Source: Janthinobacterium sp. BJB426 (lineage in GTDB: Bacteria > Pseudomonadota > Gammaproteobacteria > Burkholderiales > Burkholderiaceae_D). Taken from it: a stretch of 64,000 nt of DNA. The DNA is taken from the NCBI RefSeq assembly GCF_002735705.1, contig NZ_PDZL01000009.1, positions 62,001 through 126,000 on the forward strand, read 5' to 3'. Position numbers and translations under genes: made by a program. Under the pieces are notes generated by a model. It saw only the letters and a list, made by a program, of their open reading frames with translations, made no database searches and had not been told where the DNA came from. Below, piece by piece: positions 1 to 9,796 of the stretch; within the stretch, counting starts at the first letter, position 1, and each line of letters starts with the position of its first letter.

Positions 1-1339
1 TGTGGGCCTCGTGACCGGCGCCTGCCTGGCGGAACTGGGCAACGACGTCTTTTGCCTCGACCTCGACGTACAGAAGGTCGCCTTGCTCAACAGCGGCGGC
101 ATCCCCATCCATGAACCGGGCCTGGAAGAAGTCGTGGCGCGCAACCGTGCCGCCGGCCGCATGACCTTTTCCACCGATGTCGAAGCCGCTGCCGCGCACG
201 GCGTGATGCAATTCATCGCCGTCGGCACGCCGCCCGATGAAGACGGCTCGGCCGACCTGCAATACGTGCTGGCGGCCGCGCGCGGCATCGGCAAGTACAT
301 GACGGAATTCAAGGTCATCGTCGACAAGTCGACCGTGCCCGTCGGCACGGCCGAAAAAGTGCGCGCCGCCATCCAGGGCGAACTCGATGCGCGCGGCGTG
401 GCCGCCACGTTCTCGGTGGCGTCGAATCCGGAATTCCTCAAGGAAGGCGCGGCCGTCGAAGACTTCATGCGCCCGGACCGCATCGTCATCGGCGTCGACG
501 CCACGCCGGACGGCGAGCGTGCGCGCGAACTGCTGAAAAGCCTGTACGCGCCGTTCAACCGCAATCACGAACGCACTTACTGGATGGATGTGCGTTCGGC
601 CGAATTCACGAAGTATGCGGCGAACGCCATGCTGGCCACGCGTATTTCCTTCATGAATGAACTGGCCAACCTGGCCGACAAGGTGGGCGTCGATATCGAA
701 GCCGTGCGACACGGCATCGGTTCCGACCCGCGCATCGGCCACAGCTTCCTGTACGCCGGCTGCGGTTATGGCGGTTCCTGCTTCCCGAAAGACGTGCAGG
801 CGCTCGAGCGCACGGCGCGCGGCCATGGCCAGGAATTGCTGATCCTGCGTGCCGTCGAAGCCGTCAATGACCAGCAGAAGCAGGTGCTGGGCCGCAAAGT
901 GGTCACTCGCTTCGGCGAAGATCTGACGGGGCGGCACTTTGCCGTGTGGGGCCTGGCCTTCAAGCCGAATACGGACGACATGCGCGAAGCGTCGGCCCGC
1001 GTGCTGCTGGCTGACTTGCTGGGGCGCGGCGCCACCGTGGCCGTGTACGACCCCGTCGCCATGGCCGAGGCGCGCCGCGTGCTGCAACTGGACTTGACGC
1101 CGGAGCAATTGGCGAAGGTGCGCTTTGCCGACAGCCCGAAGGATGCGCTGCAGGACGCCGATGCGCTGGTCATCGTGACCGAATGGAAAGCCTTCCGCAG
1201 CCCCGACTTCGAGCAGGTCAAGGCGCGCCTGAAGCAGGCCGTGATCTTTGACGGACGCAACCTGTTCGAGCCGGCCGTCATGGCCGAGAATGGCATCGAA
1301 TATCACGGGATCGGTCGCTCGATCCTGACGCGCGCATGA
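1..1339 (+). CDS. ugd: UDP-glucose 6-dehydrogenase, N-terminus cut by window edge
   Basis: Oxidises UDP-glucose to UDP-glucuronate with two NAD+, in the cytoplasm, for exopolysaccharide or lipid A sugar synthesis. The frame is open to the left edge and the first visible residues ([13 protein letters not shown]) are the second half of the usual GYVGLVTG nucleotide-binding loop, so only about ten residues are missing; the GTG at position 2 is an internal codon. About 446 residues are visible. The catalytic cysteine lies in [10 protein letters not shown] (visible residue 260), preceded by the [12 protein letters not shown] helix of the central domain, and the C-terminal UDP-binding domain contains [11 protein letters not shown]. 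The stop overlaps the next gene's start (ATGA), so the two are probably cotranscribed. Family assignment is secure. Confidence 0.95.
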   Translation, partial: VGLVTGACLAELGNDVFCLDLDVQKVALLNSGGIPIHEPGLEEVVARNRAAGRMTFSTDVEAAAAHGVMQFIAVGTPPDEDGSADLQYVLAAARGIGKYMTEFKVIVDKSTVPVGTAEKVRAAIQGELDARGVAATFSVASNPEFLKEGAAVEDFMRPDRIVIGVDATPDGERARELLKSLYAPFNRNHERTYWMDVRSAEFTKYAANAMLATRISFMNELANLADKVGVDIEAVRHGIGSDPRIGHSFLYAGCGYGGSCFPKDVQALERTARGHGQELLILRAVEAVNDQQKQVLGRKVVTRFGEDLTGRHFAVWGLAFKPNTDDMREASARVLLADLLGRGATVAVYDPVAMAEARRVLQLDLTPEQLAKVRFADSPKDALQDADALVIVTEWKAFRSPDFEQVKARLKQAVIFDGRNLFEPAVMAENGIEYHGIGRSILTRA

Positions 1340-2289
1340 GCGCCCATGAGGTGCTCGCCTTGACGGCGCCGGCCGCATTGGCCCAGGTACGCCTGCTGGT
1401 GGTGGGTGATGTGATGTTGGATCGCTACTGGTTCGGCGACGTCAGCCGTATTTCGCCGGAAGCGCCCGTGCCCATCGTGCGCATCGAGAAGCGCGAAGAG
1501 CGTCTCGGTGGCGCGGCCAACGTGGCGCGCAATGCGGCCGCGCTGGGAGCGAAGACGAGCTTGCTGGGCGTGGTGGGTGACGACGAGGCGGGCAGCCAGG
1601 TCGAGCGCTTGCTCGAAGGCGGCGGCATCCACAGCTATCTGCAGCGCGATGCGGCCATTTCCACCATCATCAAGCTGCGCGTGATTGGCCGCCAGCAGCA
1701 GATGCTGCGCATCGATTTCGAGGATGCGCCCAGCGATACGGTGCTGCGCGACAAGCTGGCGCAGTTCAATGCCCTCTTGCCCGATTATGACGTGGTGGTC
1801 CTGTCCGACTACGCCAAGGGCAGCCTGGTGAACGTGGCCGAGATGATCAAGGCGGCCCGGGCGGCCGGCAAGATCGTCATGGTCGACCCGAAAGGCGATG
1901 ATTTCAGCCGCTATTCGGGTGCGTCAGTGCTCACTCCGAACAAGTCCGAACTGCGCCGCGTGATCGGCAACTGGAATACGGAAGAGCAACTCACGGAACG
2001 TGCCCAGCAGATGCGCGCGCAACTGGGTCTGGACGCCTTGCTGCTGACCCGATCGGAAGAAGGCATGAGCCTGTACACGGCCGATGAGGTGTTGCACATG
2101 CCGACCGATGCGCGCGAAGTGTTCGACGTCTCGGGCGCCGGCGACACGGTGATCGCCACCATGGCGGCCATGCTGGGCGCCGGCATGGCCCTGGGCGACG
2201 CCGTGCGCACGGCCAATCGCGCCGGCGGCATCGTCGTCGGCAAGCTGGGCACGGCCACCGTCACCCGCGAAGAGCTGTTCCCGCAGTAA
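1336..2289 (+). CDS. hldA: D-glycero-beta-D-manno-heptose-7-phosphate kinase
   Basis: PfkB/ribokinase-family kinase that phosphorylates C1 of heptose 7-phosphate in the ADP-heptose pathway for the LPS inner core. The 317 residues correspond to the kinase half of E. coli HldE; the cytidylyltransferase half is absent, as is usual when the two activities are separate genes. The N-terminal motifs [20 protein letters not shown] and [10 protein letters not shown] are characteristic of the family, and the catalytic C-terminal signature DVSGAGDT starts at residue 264, with the base Asp at 270. It overlaps ugd by four bases and supplies the same envelope-sugar theme. No ADP-heptose epimerase gene follows here. 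The older symbol is rfaE1. Confidence 0.93.
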   Translation: MSAHEVLALTAPAALAQVRLLVVGDVMLDRYWFGDVSRISPEAPVPIVRIEKREERLGGAANVARNAAALGAKTSLLGVVGDDEAGSQVERLLEGGGIHSYLQRDAAISTIIKLRVIGRQQQMLRIDFEDAPSDTVLRDKLAQFNALLPDYDVVVLSDYAKGSLVNVAEMIKAARAAGKIVMVDPKGDDFSRYSGASVLTPNKSELRRVIGNWNTEEQLTERAQQMRAQLGLDALLLTRSEEGMSLYTADEVLHMPTDAREVFDVSGAGDTVIATMAAMLGAGMALGDAVRTANRAGGIVVGKLGTATVTREELFPQ

Positions 2290-2454
2290 CTATGCGGCCT
2301 CACCTGCGTCAGAGCGTTTGATCTGGCGCAGGTTTTCCCACCGTTCCGCTGTCCCGTCTTGTCAACCGTATCACGCCCCAGCCGTTAAGCCGTTAAGGCG
2401 CCGTTCCTCCTTTGCGTTCGAGTCATCTTGAAACCACCTTACGGAGAGATATCC

Positions 2455-3165
2455 ATGTTCAAAAAAATACTGCTGGCCATCGCCACCCTGATCGCGACGA
2501 TGGGCTTTGCCTTTGCCCAGGTCGATGTCAACAAGGCGGACCAGGCGGCACTCGATAGCGTCAAGGGCATCGGCCCCGTCACGTCGAAAGCCATCATCGA
2601 TGAACGCGCCAAGGGCGGCGCCTTCAAGGATTGGGCTGATTTTGAAACCCGCGTAAAAGGCATCGGTCCGAAAAGTTCCGTGAAACTGTCGGAAGCGGGC
2701 TTGCAAGTGAATGGCCAGGCCAAGTCCGGCGCGCCGGCAGCACCCGCCCCGGCGGCGAAAGCTGCCCCGGCAAAAAAGGAAGCTGCTGTGAAGGAAGTTG
2801 CAGCGAAAGAAGCCGCACCGAAGCCAGCTGCTGCGACCGACACCGCTGCGGCGCCAGCCAAGTCAGCCGCTGAAACGAAGAAAGAAGCTGCCGCCGCGAA
2901 GAAAGAAGCCAAGGCCGCTGCTGCTGCCGCGAAGAAAGAAGCCGCCGCCGCCAAGGTGGTGCCTGCCGCAGCGCCGGCTCCTGCTGCTGCCGCGGCCGAT
3001 GCCGCCCCAGTGAAAACGGCTGCCGAAACGAAGAAGGAAGCTGCTGCCGCGAAGAAAGCGGCAACGGCCGCCAAGAAAGAAGCCAAGGCTGCGGAAGCGG
3101 CTGCGAAGAAGGAAGCCAAACTGGCTGCTGCCGACGCGAAGAAGGCCGAAGCCGAGAAAAAGTAA
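2455..3165 (+). CDS. ComEA-like helix-hairpin-helix DNA-binding protein with Ala/Lys-rich tail
   Basis: 236 residues. A signal peptide or membrane anchor (MFKKILLAIATLIATMGFAFA) is followed by two helix-hairpin-helix motifs, each marked by GIGP, in residues about 23-85; this is the fold of ComEA-type proteins that bind DNA during uptake. From residue about 87 to the end the protein is almost entirely Ala, Lys, Glu and Pro, with repeated AAKKEA-type blocks resembling bacterial histone-H1-like tails. An upstream TTG at 2428 is open, but the ATG at 2455 has a GGAGAG Shine-Dalgarno at good spacing and gives a clean signal peptide. DNA binding is inferred from the domain. Whether the tail binds DNA, the wall or polyphosphate is unknown. 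Confidence 0.8.
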   Translation: MFKKILLAIATLIATMGFAFAQVDVNKADQAALDSVKGIGPVTSKAIIDERAKGGAFKDWADFETRVKGIGPKSSVKLSEAGLQVNGQAKSGAPAAPAPAAKAAPAKKEAAVKEVAAKEAAPKPAAATDTAAAPAKSAAETKKEAAAAKKEAKAAAAAAKKEAAAAKVVPAAAPAPAAAAADAAPVKTAAETKKEAAAAKKAATAAKKEAKAAEAAAKKEAKLAAADAKKAEAEKK

Positions 3166-3215
3166 GCGTGTTGCTGTGAAGCGTGTTGCGTGGTGGTGCC
3201 GCGCAGCACGAGAAG

Positions 3216-3253
3216 AAAACCCCGCGCGGTACCGGCCGCGCGGGGTTTTTTTT
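3216..3253. terminator. Bidirectional Rho-independent terminator
   Basis: Perfect 10-bp stem CCCCGCGCGG / CCGCGCGGGG (3220-3229 and 3236-3245), loop TACCGG, eight T downstream and AAAA upstream. It separates the convergent ComEA-like gene and the hydroxylase gene; the T tract runs into the last codon of the latter. Confidence 0.9.
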
Positions 3254-4098
3254 CATTCTACGGCCGGGGATTCTGGCTTGCCAGGACGCCTGAATGGCGC
3301 GGCCAGTTGTCCTGCCAGTGTCTTCGGCATGGGCGTCTCGATGCCGCAGGCGGCGGGCCAGGCGCGCGGCAAGTGATATGTGCCGAACAGCCGGTCCAGC
3401 ACGGGTAAAGTAGAGGCGTAGTTGCGGTTGATGTGCTCGAACTTGCTGTGGTGCCAGTGGTGGAAGGCAGGCGTGGCCACCAGCCATTCCAGCGGGCCGA
3501 AGCGCCAGCGCAGGTTGGCGTGGATGAAGAAGCCCCAGACGGTGCCGATCAGCAGCAACAGCACGGGGGCGGCGCTGCCTGCCGCGCCGGGACCGGCCAG
3601 GCCCAGCAGATACAGGGGTGTCAGACCGAACAGGCGCGTGACGAGCATGTCGACGGGATGGGTGCGCGTATTGGCGAGGAAATACAGCTGTTCCGTGCTG
3701 TGGTGCACGGCGTGGTAACGCCACAGCCATGGTAATTCATGGCTGAGTCTATGTCCCCAGTAAGTGCCGACTTCGCCGATCAGCAAGCCCAGCAAGAGCT
3801 TGCCCCACAGGGGCAGGGCAGACAAGGTGGCGGGGATGGCGTCCGGCAGCCAGCGCTGGCCAGCGACGGCAATGATGGCCAGCGGCGCGGCCAGCAAGGC
3901 GGCCGGCAGCAGGCTGCTGATGAAATAAAAGCCCAGGTCGCTGAACAGTTCCGTGCGGGAGCGTCCCGCATGGCGTTCGCCAAAGAAACGCTCGAGCGGC
4001 ACGAAGATCACGGCCAGCAGCACCAGCCACAGGGTCAGGCGCAGCACGTCGATGGCGATGCCGGGCAGGTGGGTTTGCAAGGTGTGCAGCAGGCTCAT
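3253..4098 (-). CDS. Sterol desaturase / fatty acid hydroxylase family membrane protein
   Basis: 281-residue integral membrane protein of the di-iron fatty acid hydroxylase superfamily. The histidine clusters that bind the two irons are present: HRLSHE (about residue 116), HAVHH (about 129) and HHWHH (about 213). Several hydrophobic segments lie before and between them. Family members hydroxylate or desaturate lipid substrates (sterols, carotenoids, fatty acids, ether lipids) using O2. The substrate cannot be read from this sequence; a hopanoid or fatty-acid role is only a guess. Length is normal. It sits alone on the minus strand between a terminator and the PEP-CTERM gene. Confidence 0.85.
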   Translation of the reverse strand: MSLLHTLQTHLPGIAIDVLRLTLWLVLLAVIFVPLERFFGERHAGRSRTELFSDLGFYFISSLLPAALLAAPLAIIAVAGQRWLPDAIPATLSALPLWGKLLLGLLIGEVGTYWGHRLSHELPWLWRYHAVHHSTEQLYFLANTRTHPVDMLVTRLFGLTPLYLLGLAGPGAAGSAAPVLLLLIGTVWGFFIHANLRWRFGPLEWLVATPAFHHWHHSKFEHINRNYASTLPVLDRLFGTYHLPRAWPAACGIETPMPKTLAGQLAAPFRRPGKPESPAVE

Positions 4099-4133
4099 TT
4101 TATTCCATCAAGCAATGCCCAATTGTTGGTGTC

Positions 4134-4892
4134 TCAGGCCGCAATGGCCGTCTTGCGGCGGCGCGCCATAAAGCCAAGCAAGCCCAGGCCACCGATCAGC
4201 ATGCCCCAGGTCGACGGTTCCGGCACGGCTGACACCAGCGACACGCCGTCGAGCAGCATGAACGGTGGTGCGCCCGTCGGGCTGCCCTTGGCCATGAACG
4301 ACAGCAATTCGCTGCTGTCCGTGGCCGTGAAGGTCATGCTGGCCTGGTGCCAGCCCGTGAAGCCCTGGCTGACGTTGGCCAGCGATGCCGTCTGCTGCTT
4401 GCTGCTGCCCAGCGCAACGTCCCAGTAATTGACGGGATTATCGCCGCGGAAACCCACCTGCTGGCCAGCGCCATACGAAAAGCTCAGGGTGTAGGCTTGG
4501 CCGGGGACGAGGCCGCTTACTTGCTGCGTGACGGGGCCGGGAAAGTAATCCCAGTCCGCCGCCAGCACATTGCCGCCCGTGGGGCTGGCGCCCAGGCCGT
4601 TTTGCGGGCCGCGGCCGCTGTAGGAATTCGGGCCCCACAAGGCCAGCGCCGTCGCGGCGTTGGTGTCGTCGATGTTGTTGCCGTTCAAGACGAAGTTATA
4701 GCCCTTGCTGGACCAGTCGCTCAGGTAGGTGCGGTCCGCGCGGGCATACGTGCCTTCGTTCAGTTGTTTCGAGGTGCCGTTGCTGGTCAGTTCGAAATCG
4801 CCATTCTTGACCAGGTTGGTCGTGGCGGCCTGGGCGGCAGTGACGCACAGGGAAGCGGCGGCCAGCGCCAGCAAAGTAGATGTGTTACGCAT
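4134..4892 (-). CDS. PEP-CTERM sorting domain exported protein
   Basis: 252 residues. It begins with a signal peptide (LLALAAASLCVTAAQAA) and ends with the classic PEP-CTERM tripartite signal: VPEPSTW, a hydrophobic stretch (GMLIGGLGLLGF) and a basic tail (ARRRK). Such proteins are cleaved and sorted by the EpsH/exosortase system and are usually associated with exopolysaccharide or floc formation. The middle (NLVKNGDFEL..., aromatic- and Gly-rich, beta-type) looks like a carbohydrate-binding-like jelly roll, but no catalytic motif is seen. No exosortase gene lies in the window, so processing would depend on a distant locus. Confidence 0.88.
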   Translation of the reverse strand: MRNTSTLLALAAASLCVTAAQAATTNLVKNGDFELTSNGTSKQLNEGTYARADRTYLSDWSSKGYNFVLNGNNIDDTNAATALALWGPNSYSGRGPQNGLGASPTGGNVLAADWDYFPGPVTQQVSGLVPGQAYTLSFSYGAGQQVGFRGDNPVNYWDVALGSSKQQTASLANVSQGFTGWHQASMTFTATDSSELLSFMAKGSPTGAPPFMLLDGVSLVSAVPEPSTWGMLIGGLGLLGFMARRRKTAIAA

Positions 4893-5123
4893 GATAAAGC
4901 TCCAAAAGTGACAGGGTAGTGTTGCAGTCTGTCGGCGAGCTTTTGGCCAACGTTGGATTCAATCGCGGAAGGGGCGAGAAAGGTACTTCAGGGACAGCGG
5001 TGGTGTCCCGTTGAGGCGATTATAGCAGCGTTTGACAAAACGCTATCTGACATGTCTCGAAAACAACAAATATTTTTAGATGGCAATCTTGTCAGGGTTA
5101 AAGTTTTCACACGCCGTGCGCGC

Positions 5124-6698
5124 CTACAGCTGCGATTCGATCGGCAGCCAGCGCATCACGGACACCAGCATGCGGCGCCAGAAGCCCGCTTCCGGATCGT
5201 GCGTCCACACCTTGGCGGGCACTTCGGTGGCGTCGGACCAGCGCAGGGCGCCGTTGTCGAGGAGCAAACGGTAGCTGGTGTCGCTCGCCGTCGAGTGCTG
5301 GAACAGCGCGCGCATGTCGGCCGCCAGCGCGGCGTCGTCGAACAGCACGCCCATTTCCGTATTCAGCTGGGCCGAGCGGGGATCGAGGTTGAAGGAGCCG
5401 ACGAAGCCCCGCTGGCCGTCCACCACCATGGCCTTGGTATGCAGGCTGGCGCGGCTCGAGCCCATCAGGCTGATGCGCTTGCGGTGCTGGGTCTTCAATT
5501 CAAACAGTTCGATGCCGCCGCCCAGCAGCGCCTGGCGGTAGCGCGCATAGCCCGCATGCACGAGGGCCACGTCGGTGGCGGCCAGCGAGTTGGTCAGTAC
5601 CTGGACCTGGACGCCGGTGGCAACTTTTTCGCCCAGGGTCTGTGTCAGTTCCGCGCCGGGCACGAAGTATGGCGAGGTCAGCAGCGCTTCCTCGCGCGCT
5701 TCCGTCAGCAGAGGCAGCAAGCTGTGCATGAGCCAGTGCTCGCTGCGCTGCAAACTGGCCACGGGTGCGGCTTTTTCCGGCGGATCCGACAATACTTGCA
5801 CGTGCCCGCTCCAGTGCAGGCGCACGCGGCCATCGAGGTGGGCTTGCAACTGGCCCGCATCCGTCAGCTGCCGCAGGTAGGGTGAAGCGCCGAGTTCGCC
5901 CGTCAGTGCGTCGAGGCGGGCGCGCACGGCCTGCAGTTCCGGCGCGCCCGCATTTTTACCGGCGTGCAAGGCGCGGATGGGGATGACGGCACGGCTGTTC
6001 CAGAAGCGGTCGAAGATATCGCTCGTCTGCTGCACGGCGGGTCCCACCAGCAGCAAGTCCGCATCCTGGAAATTGACTTGTTCTGCGGCATCGAAATATT
6101 CATCGCCGATATTGCGCCCGCCGACGAGGGCGACCCTGCCGTCGACGATCCAGGCCTTGTTGTGCATGCGCCGGTTCAGGCTGAGGGCGCGCAAGGCCAT
6201 TTCCGTGGCGCGTAACCAGATGCCGTCGCGGTTGCGGCCCGGGTTAAACATGCGCACGTCGATCAGCGGGTGGCTGTCGAGCGCGAGGATGGCGGCATCC
6301 TGGCCGCGCGCGTTGATATCGTCGAGCAACACGCGCACACGCACGCCGCGGTCGGCCGCACGCAGCAACTCGCGCACCAGCAGCCGTCCCGTGACGTCGT
6401 TATGCCAGATGTAGTACTGCAGGTCGAGGCTGCGGCCCGCTTCGCGCGCGCTCAGGGCGCGCAGGGCAAACGCTTCCAGATTGTCGTCGATCAGGGCCGT
6501 GCCGCTTTCGCCTGGCCGTTGCGCCAGTTGCGGCGCCAGCACGCGGTCGAGCAGGGTGGCATCCATCGCCACGGGCAGGGCCGTGCCAGGCGCCCCCAGC
6601 GAACGCTCGGCGAAGCGCCCATAGCTGTACAGGGCGGCGATGCTGAGCACGGCAAACAAGGTGGCCAGCAGCAACAATTTGACGAACATGCGGCGCAC
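5124..6698 (-). CDS. Phospholipase D family protein, cardiolipin synthase C-like
   Basis: 524 residues with one N-terminal transmembrane anchor (residues about 8-27) and two phospholipase D catalytic motifs, HxKx4Dx6G-type: HNKAWIVDGRVALVGGRN from H179 and HTKAMVVDGQRGFVGSFN from H420. The arrangement and length resemble E. coli ClsC (YmdC), which makes cardiolipin from phosphatidylglycerol and phosphatidylethanolamine. ClsC works with a YmdB partner, which is not adjacent here, so the exact reaction (transphosphatidylation or hydrolysis) is uncertain. It is transcribed alone, facing away from the reductase-like gene at 6815. Confidence 0.85.
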   Translation of the reverse strand: MRRMFVKLLLLATLFAVLSIAALYSYGRFAERSLGAPGTALPVAMDATLLDRVLAPQLAQRPGESGTALIDDNLEAFALRALSAREAGRSLDLQYYIWHNDVTGRLLVRELLRAADRGVRVRVLLDDINARGQDAAILALDSHPLIDVRMFNPGRNRDGIWLRATEMALRALSLNRRMHNKAWIVDGRVALVGGRNIGDEYFDAAEQVNFQDADLLLVGPAVQQTSDIFDRFWNSRAVIPIRALHAGKNAGAPELQAVRARLDALTGELGASPYLRQLTDAGQLQAHLDGRVRLHWSGHVQVLSDPPEKAAPVASLQRSEHWLMHSLLPLLTEAREEALLTSPYFVPGAELTQTLGEKVATGVQVQVLTNSLAATDVALVHAGYARYRQALLGGGIELFELKTQHRKRISLMGSSRASLHTKAMVVDGQRGFVGSFNLDPRSAQLNTEMGVLFDDAALAADMRALFQHSTASDTSYRLLLDNGALRWSDATEVPAKVWTHDPEAGFWRRMLVSVMRWLPIESQL

Positions 6699-6814
6699 CG
6701 TCAGCGCACCGCGGGCATGTTGCGGCGCGAGGAAAGCTTGGCGGTATGGGGCATGCGGACTCTTTCAGCGGGATGGCAACAGCCGATTGTAGCAGTTTCT
6801 ACAATGCACGATTT

Positions 6815-8584
6815 TCAGGCGGAGCCAGCCGGCAGCCTCGCCAGGAAGCCGTGAATTTGCGACACCACGGCCGCCCCTTCACCGACGGCGGCGGCCACGC
6901 GCTTGGTGGAGCCGGCACGCACGTCACCGATGGCGAACACGCCCGGCACGCTCGTTTCCAGGGCGGCCCGGTCCGGCAAGTCGGCTGGCGGGTAGGGCAA
7001 ATGCGCAGCATGGCCGTGGGCGCGGCATTCGGCGCGGGTGACATCGAAGCCCGTGCGGATGAAACCCTGTTCGTCGACGGCCACGGCGCAGTCGTGCAGC
7101 CAGTCTGTGTTCGGATCGGCGCCAACAAACAGGAAGACGCGGCGCACGGCGCAAGCGGCTTCTTCACCAGTGCGGCTGTTGCGCCAGCGCACCTCCGTCA
7201 AGCCATCGTCGTCACCTTCGAGGGCGATGATTTCCGTGTGCGTGTGCAAGGTGATGTTGGGCGTGGCGGCGATGCGCTCGATCAAATAGCTCGACATGCT
7301 GGCCGCCAGGCCTTCGCCGCGGATCACCATGTGGACCTTGGCGGCGTGACCAGAGAGGAACACGGCCGCCTGGCCGGCCGAATTGCCGCCGCCGACCAGG
7401 ATGATCTCTTCCTGCCGGCACAGCTTGGCTTCGATGGGCGAGGCCCAGTAATACACGCCCCGTCCCTCATAGGTTTTCAGGTTGGCCAGCGAGGGGCGGC
7501 GGTAGCGCGCGCCGCACGACAGCACCACCGTGCGGGCGCGCACCTGCGTGCCGTCGCACAAGTTGACGCGCAGGGGCCAGGTGTCGCACAGCAGGTTGGC
7601 GGCGCTGGCCGGCGTGGCGATTTCGACGCCGAACTTTTGCGCCTGCACATAGGCGCGCCCCGCCAGCGCGCGACCGGAGATGCCGGTAGGAAAACCCAGG
7701 TAATTTTCGATGCGCGCGCTGGCGCCCGCCTGGCCGCCATACGCGCGCTGTTCCAGCGCCAGCACGGTGAGGCCTTCGGAGGCTGCATACACGGCCGTGG
7801 CCAGGCCGGCGGGCCCGGCGCCCACCACCAGCACATCGAAGATCTTGTCACCGGACAAATCGGGCAGCATGCCCAGGCAGCGCCCCAGTTCCGCATTGCC
7901 GGGATTCTTCATGATCTTGCCGTCCGGACAGACCACCAGCGGCCAGTCCTGCGGCGTGGGCTGGCAGCGCTCGGCCAGCGCGGCGGCGGCCGAATCGGTG
8001 GCCGGGTCGAGCACCGTATGCGGATGGCCATTGCTCGACAGAAAACTTTGCAGGTGGAACAGGTTGCCATTGCCGCGCGGCCCCACCAGCACGGGTCCGC
8101 CGGAATTCGATTCGATCAGCGCCACGCGGCGCAGGATCAGGGCGCGCACGATGCGCTCGCCCATCTCCGCCTCGGCCACGATCAGCGCGCGCAAGGATTC
8201 CGAACTGATGTCGAGCAATTCCACGGCGCCCACGGCGCTGCCGTTGACGAGGGTGGGGCGGCCGGACAATTGCGCCACCTCGGCAATGAAGTGGCCGACG
8301 CCCACTTCGCGCAGCAGCGACGCCTGTCCCAGCACTTCGTGACGCTTGATGCTGACCCGCCCGGACAGTATCACCAGCATGCCGAAGCTGCTGCTGCCTG
8401 CCTCGAACAGCGTATCGCCATCGGCAAAGCGCTGCAGCGTGCCATAGCGTTGCAAGCGCTGCAGTTCGAGCGCATTGAAGACGGGCGAGATCTGGTGGCT
8501 GCGGCCCTGCAAGTCGAGCGTGGCGAACTGGACGGGATCGTCCTGCGTCGTTTCGGGAATGAATTCGGGTGTGCTGCTGGCCAT
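6815..8584 (-). CDS. Cyclic nucleotide-binding domain fused to thioredoxin-reductase-like flavoprotein
   Basis: 589 residues from the chosen ATG (MASSTPEF). Residues about 35-150 form a cNMP-binding beta-roll of CRP/FNR type. A short thioredoxin-fold-like linker follows, then a two-dinucleotide-binding flavoprotein with VVGAGPAGLA for FAD, GGGNSAGQAA for NAD(P)H and a C-terminal GVFAIGDVRAGS FAD-contacting motif. The CxxC redox pair of true thioredoxin reductases is missing; the corresponding stretch reads AYGGQAGASARIENYLGFP. This makes it a reductase-like protein with a sensory domain rather than TrxB. The frame stays open 69 codons upstream, but that part has no homology-like features. Electron acceptor and ligand are unknown. 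Confidence 0.85.
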   Translation of the reverse strand: MASSTPEFIPETTQDDPVQFATLDLQGRSHQISPVFNALELQRLQRYGTLQRFADGDTLFEAGSSSFGMLVILSGRVSIKRHEVLGQASLLREVGVGHFIAEVAQLSGRPTLVNGSAVGAVELLDISSESLRALIVAEAEMGERIVRALILRRVALIESNSGGPVLVGPRGNGNLFHLQSFLSSNGHPHTVLDPATDSAAAALAERCQPTPQDWPLVVCPDGKIMKNPGNAELGRCLGMLPDLSGDKIFDVLVVGAGPAGLATAVYAASEGLTVLALEQRAYGGQAGASARIENYLGFPTGISGRALAGRAYVQAQKFGVEIATPASAANLLCDTWPLRVNLCDGTQVRARTVVLSCGARYRRPSLANLKTYEGRGVYYWASPIEAKLCRQEEIILVGGGNSAGQAAVFLSGHAAKVHMVIRGEGLAASMSSYLIERIAATPNITLHTHTEIIALEGDDDGLTEVRWRNSRTGEEAACAVRRVFLFVGADPNTDWLHDCAVAVDEQGFIRTGFDVTRAECRAHGHAAHLPYPPADLPDRAALETSVPGVFAIGDVRAGSTKRVAAAVGEGAAVVSQIHGFLARLPAGSA

Positions 8585-8836
8585 GGCGAGTCCGTTCGGA
8601 GGCTGAATAAGCAAATAACAAAAATAACTAACAGTGACGAGTCTAGCGCATGCGGCGCGCGTCTGCCGCAATACCCCTTGTGTACGCCCGGAAATGGCAG
8701 CGCGGCAGGCGCCATGCCGCATGTGGCGGCGCAGCAAGGGGCGCGCGCGGGCCAGGCTGCTGGAGCCGATCAGCGATACGCAGGCCGGCATCTCATATTA
8801 GAATGGGTCTTTGTTGAACCTACTCAAACAGACACG

Positions 8837-9739
8837 ATGGCTTACAAGACACTTGAAGATACGATAGGCAATACTCCGCTGGTGCAGCTGACGCGCTTGC
8901 CGGGTGCCGATGCGCTTGCGCGCAACAACGTCATCCTGGGCAAGCTGGAAGGCAATAATCCGGCAGGCTCCGTGAAGGACCGCGCCGCCATGTCCATGCT
9001 CAAGCGCGCTGAAGAGCGCGGCGTCATCAAGCCGGGCGATACCCTGATCGAAGCGACCAGCGGCAATACCGGCATCGCGCTGGCCATGGCCGCCGCCTTG
9101 CGCGGCTACAAGATGCTGCTCTTGATGCCGGACAATCTCAGCGTGGAGCGCCGCCAGAGCATGGCTGCCTACGGCGCCGACATTTTATTGACGCCGAAGA
9201 CGGGCGGCATGGAATATGCGCGCGACCTGGCCGAGCAGATGCAGAAGGATGGCCGTGGCGTGATCCTCGACCAGTTCGCCAACGAAGACAATTCGCGCGC
9301 CCACTATGAAAGCACGGGGCCGGAAATCTGGCGCGATACGAATGGCCAGGTTACGCATTTCGTCAGCGCCATGGGCACGACGGGCACCATCATGGGCGTA
9401 TCGCGCTACTTGAAAGAGCAGAATCCCGCCATCCAGATCATCGGCGCCCAGCCCGAGGAAGGTTCGCAGATTCCCGGCATCCGCAAGTGGCCGGAAGCAT
9501 ACTTGCCGAAAATCTACGACAAGTCGCGCGTGGACCAGGTGGAATACGTGAGCCAGGGCGTGGCCGAGCGCATGGCGCGCAGCCTGGCAGCGGAAGAAGG
9601 CTTGTTCTGCGGCATCTCGGCCGCCGGCGCGTGTGAAATCGCGCTGCGCATCTCGCAAACGGTGGAAAACGCGACGATCGTGTTTGTCGTGTGCGATCGT
9701 GGCGACCGCTACTTATCTACCGGTGTGTTTCCTGCTTGA
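8837..9739 (+). CDS. cysM: Cysteine synthase B (O-acetylserine sulfhydrylase)
   Basis: PLP enzyme that makes cysteine from O-acetylserine and sulfide or thiosulfate. It is 300 residues long, matching CysM (about 303). The PLP lysine is K47 in NPAGSVKDRA, the phosphate-binding loop is TSGNTG, and the start MAYKTLEDTIGNTPLV is typical. The shorter Met at 8837 is clearly right; the same frame is open for nearly 2 kb upstream only because it runs antisense to the preceding gene. Monocistronic in appearance: an unrelated minus-strand gene lies upstream and a convergent regulator gene downstream. Confidence 0.95.
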   Translation: MAYKTLEDTIGNTPLVQLTRLPGADALARNNVILGKLEGNNPAGSVKDRAAMSMLKRAEERGVIKPGDTLIEATSGNTGIALAMAAALRGYKMLLLMPDNLSVERRQSMAAYGADILLTPKTGGMEYARDLAEQMQKDGRGVILDQFANEDNSRAHYESTGPEIWRDTNGQVTHFVSAMGTTGTIMGVSRYLKEQNPAIQIIGAQPEEGSQIPGIRKWPEAYLPKIYDKSRVDQVEYVSQGVAERMARSLAAEEGLFCGISAAGACEIALRISQTVENATIVFVVCDRGDRYLSTGVFPA

Positions 9740-9796
9740 TAGTTGATACGGGGAAATAATGTCGGCCAGAACGGCCTGAGAACTGCTGGAAATACC

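Noticed and set aside
6746-8836. Long plus-strand open frame running into cysM
   Set aside because: It is antisense to the cNMP/reductase gene; GC-rich codon bias leaves the opposite strand open. cysM homology begins only at 8837.
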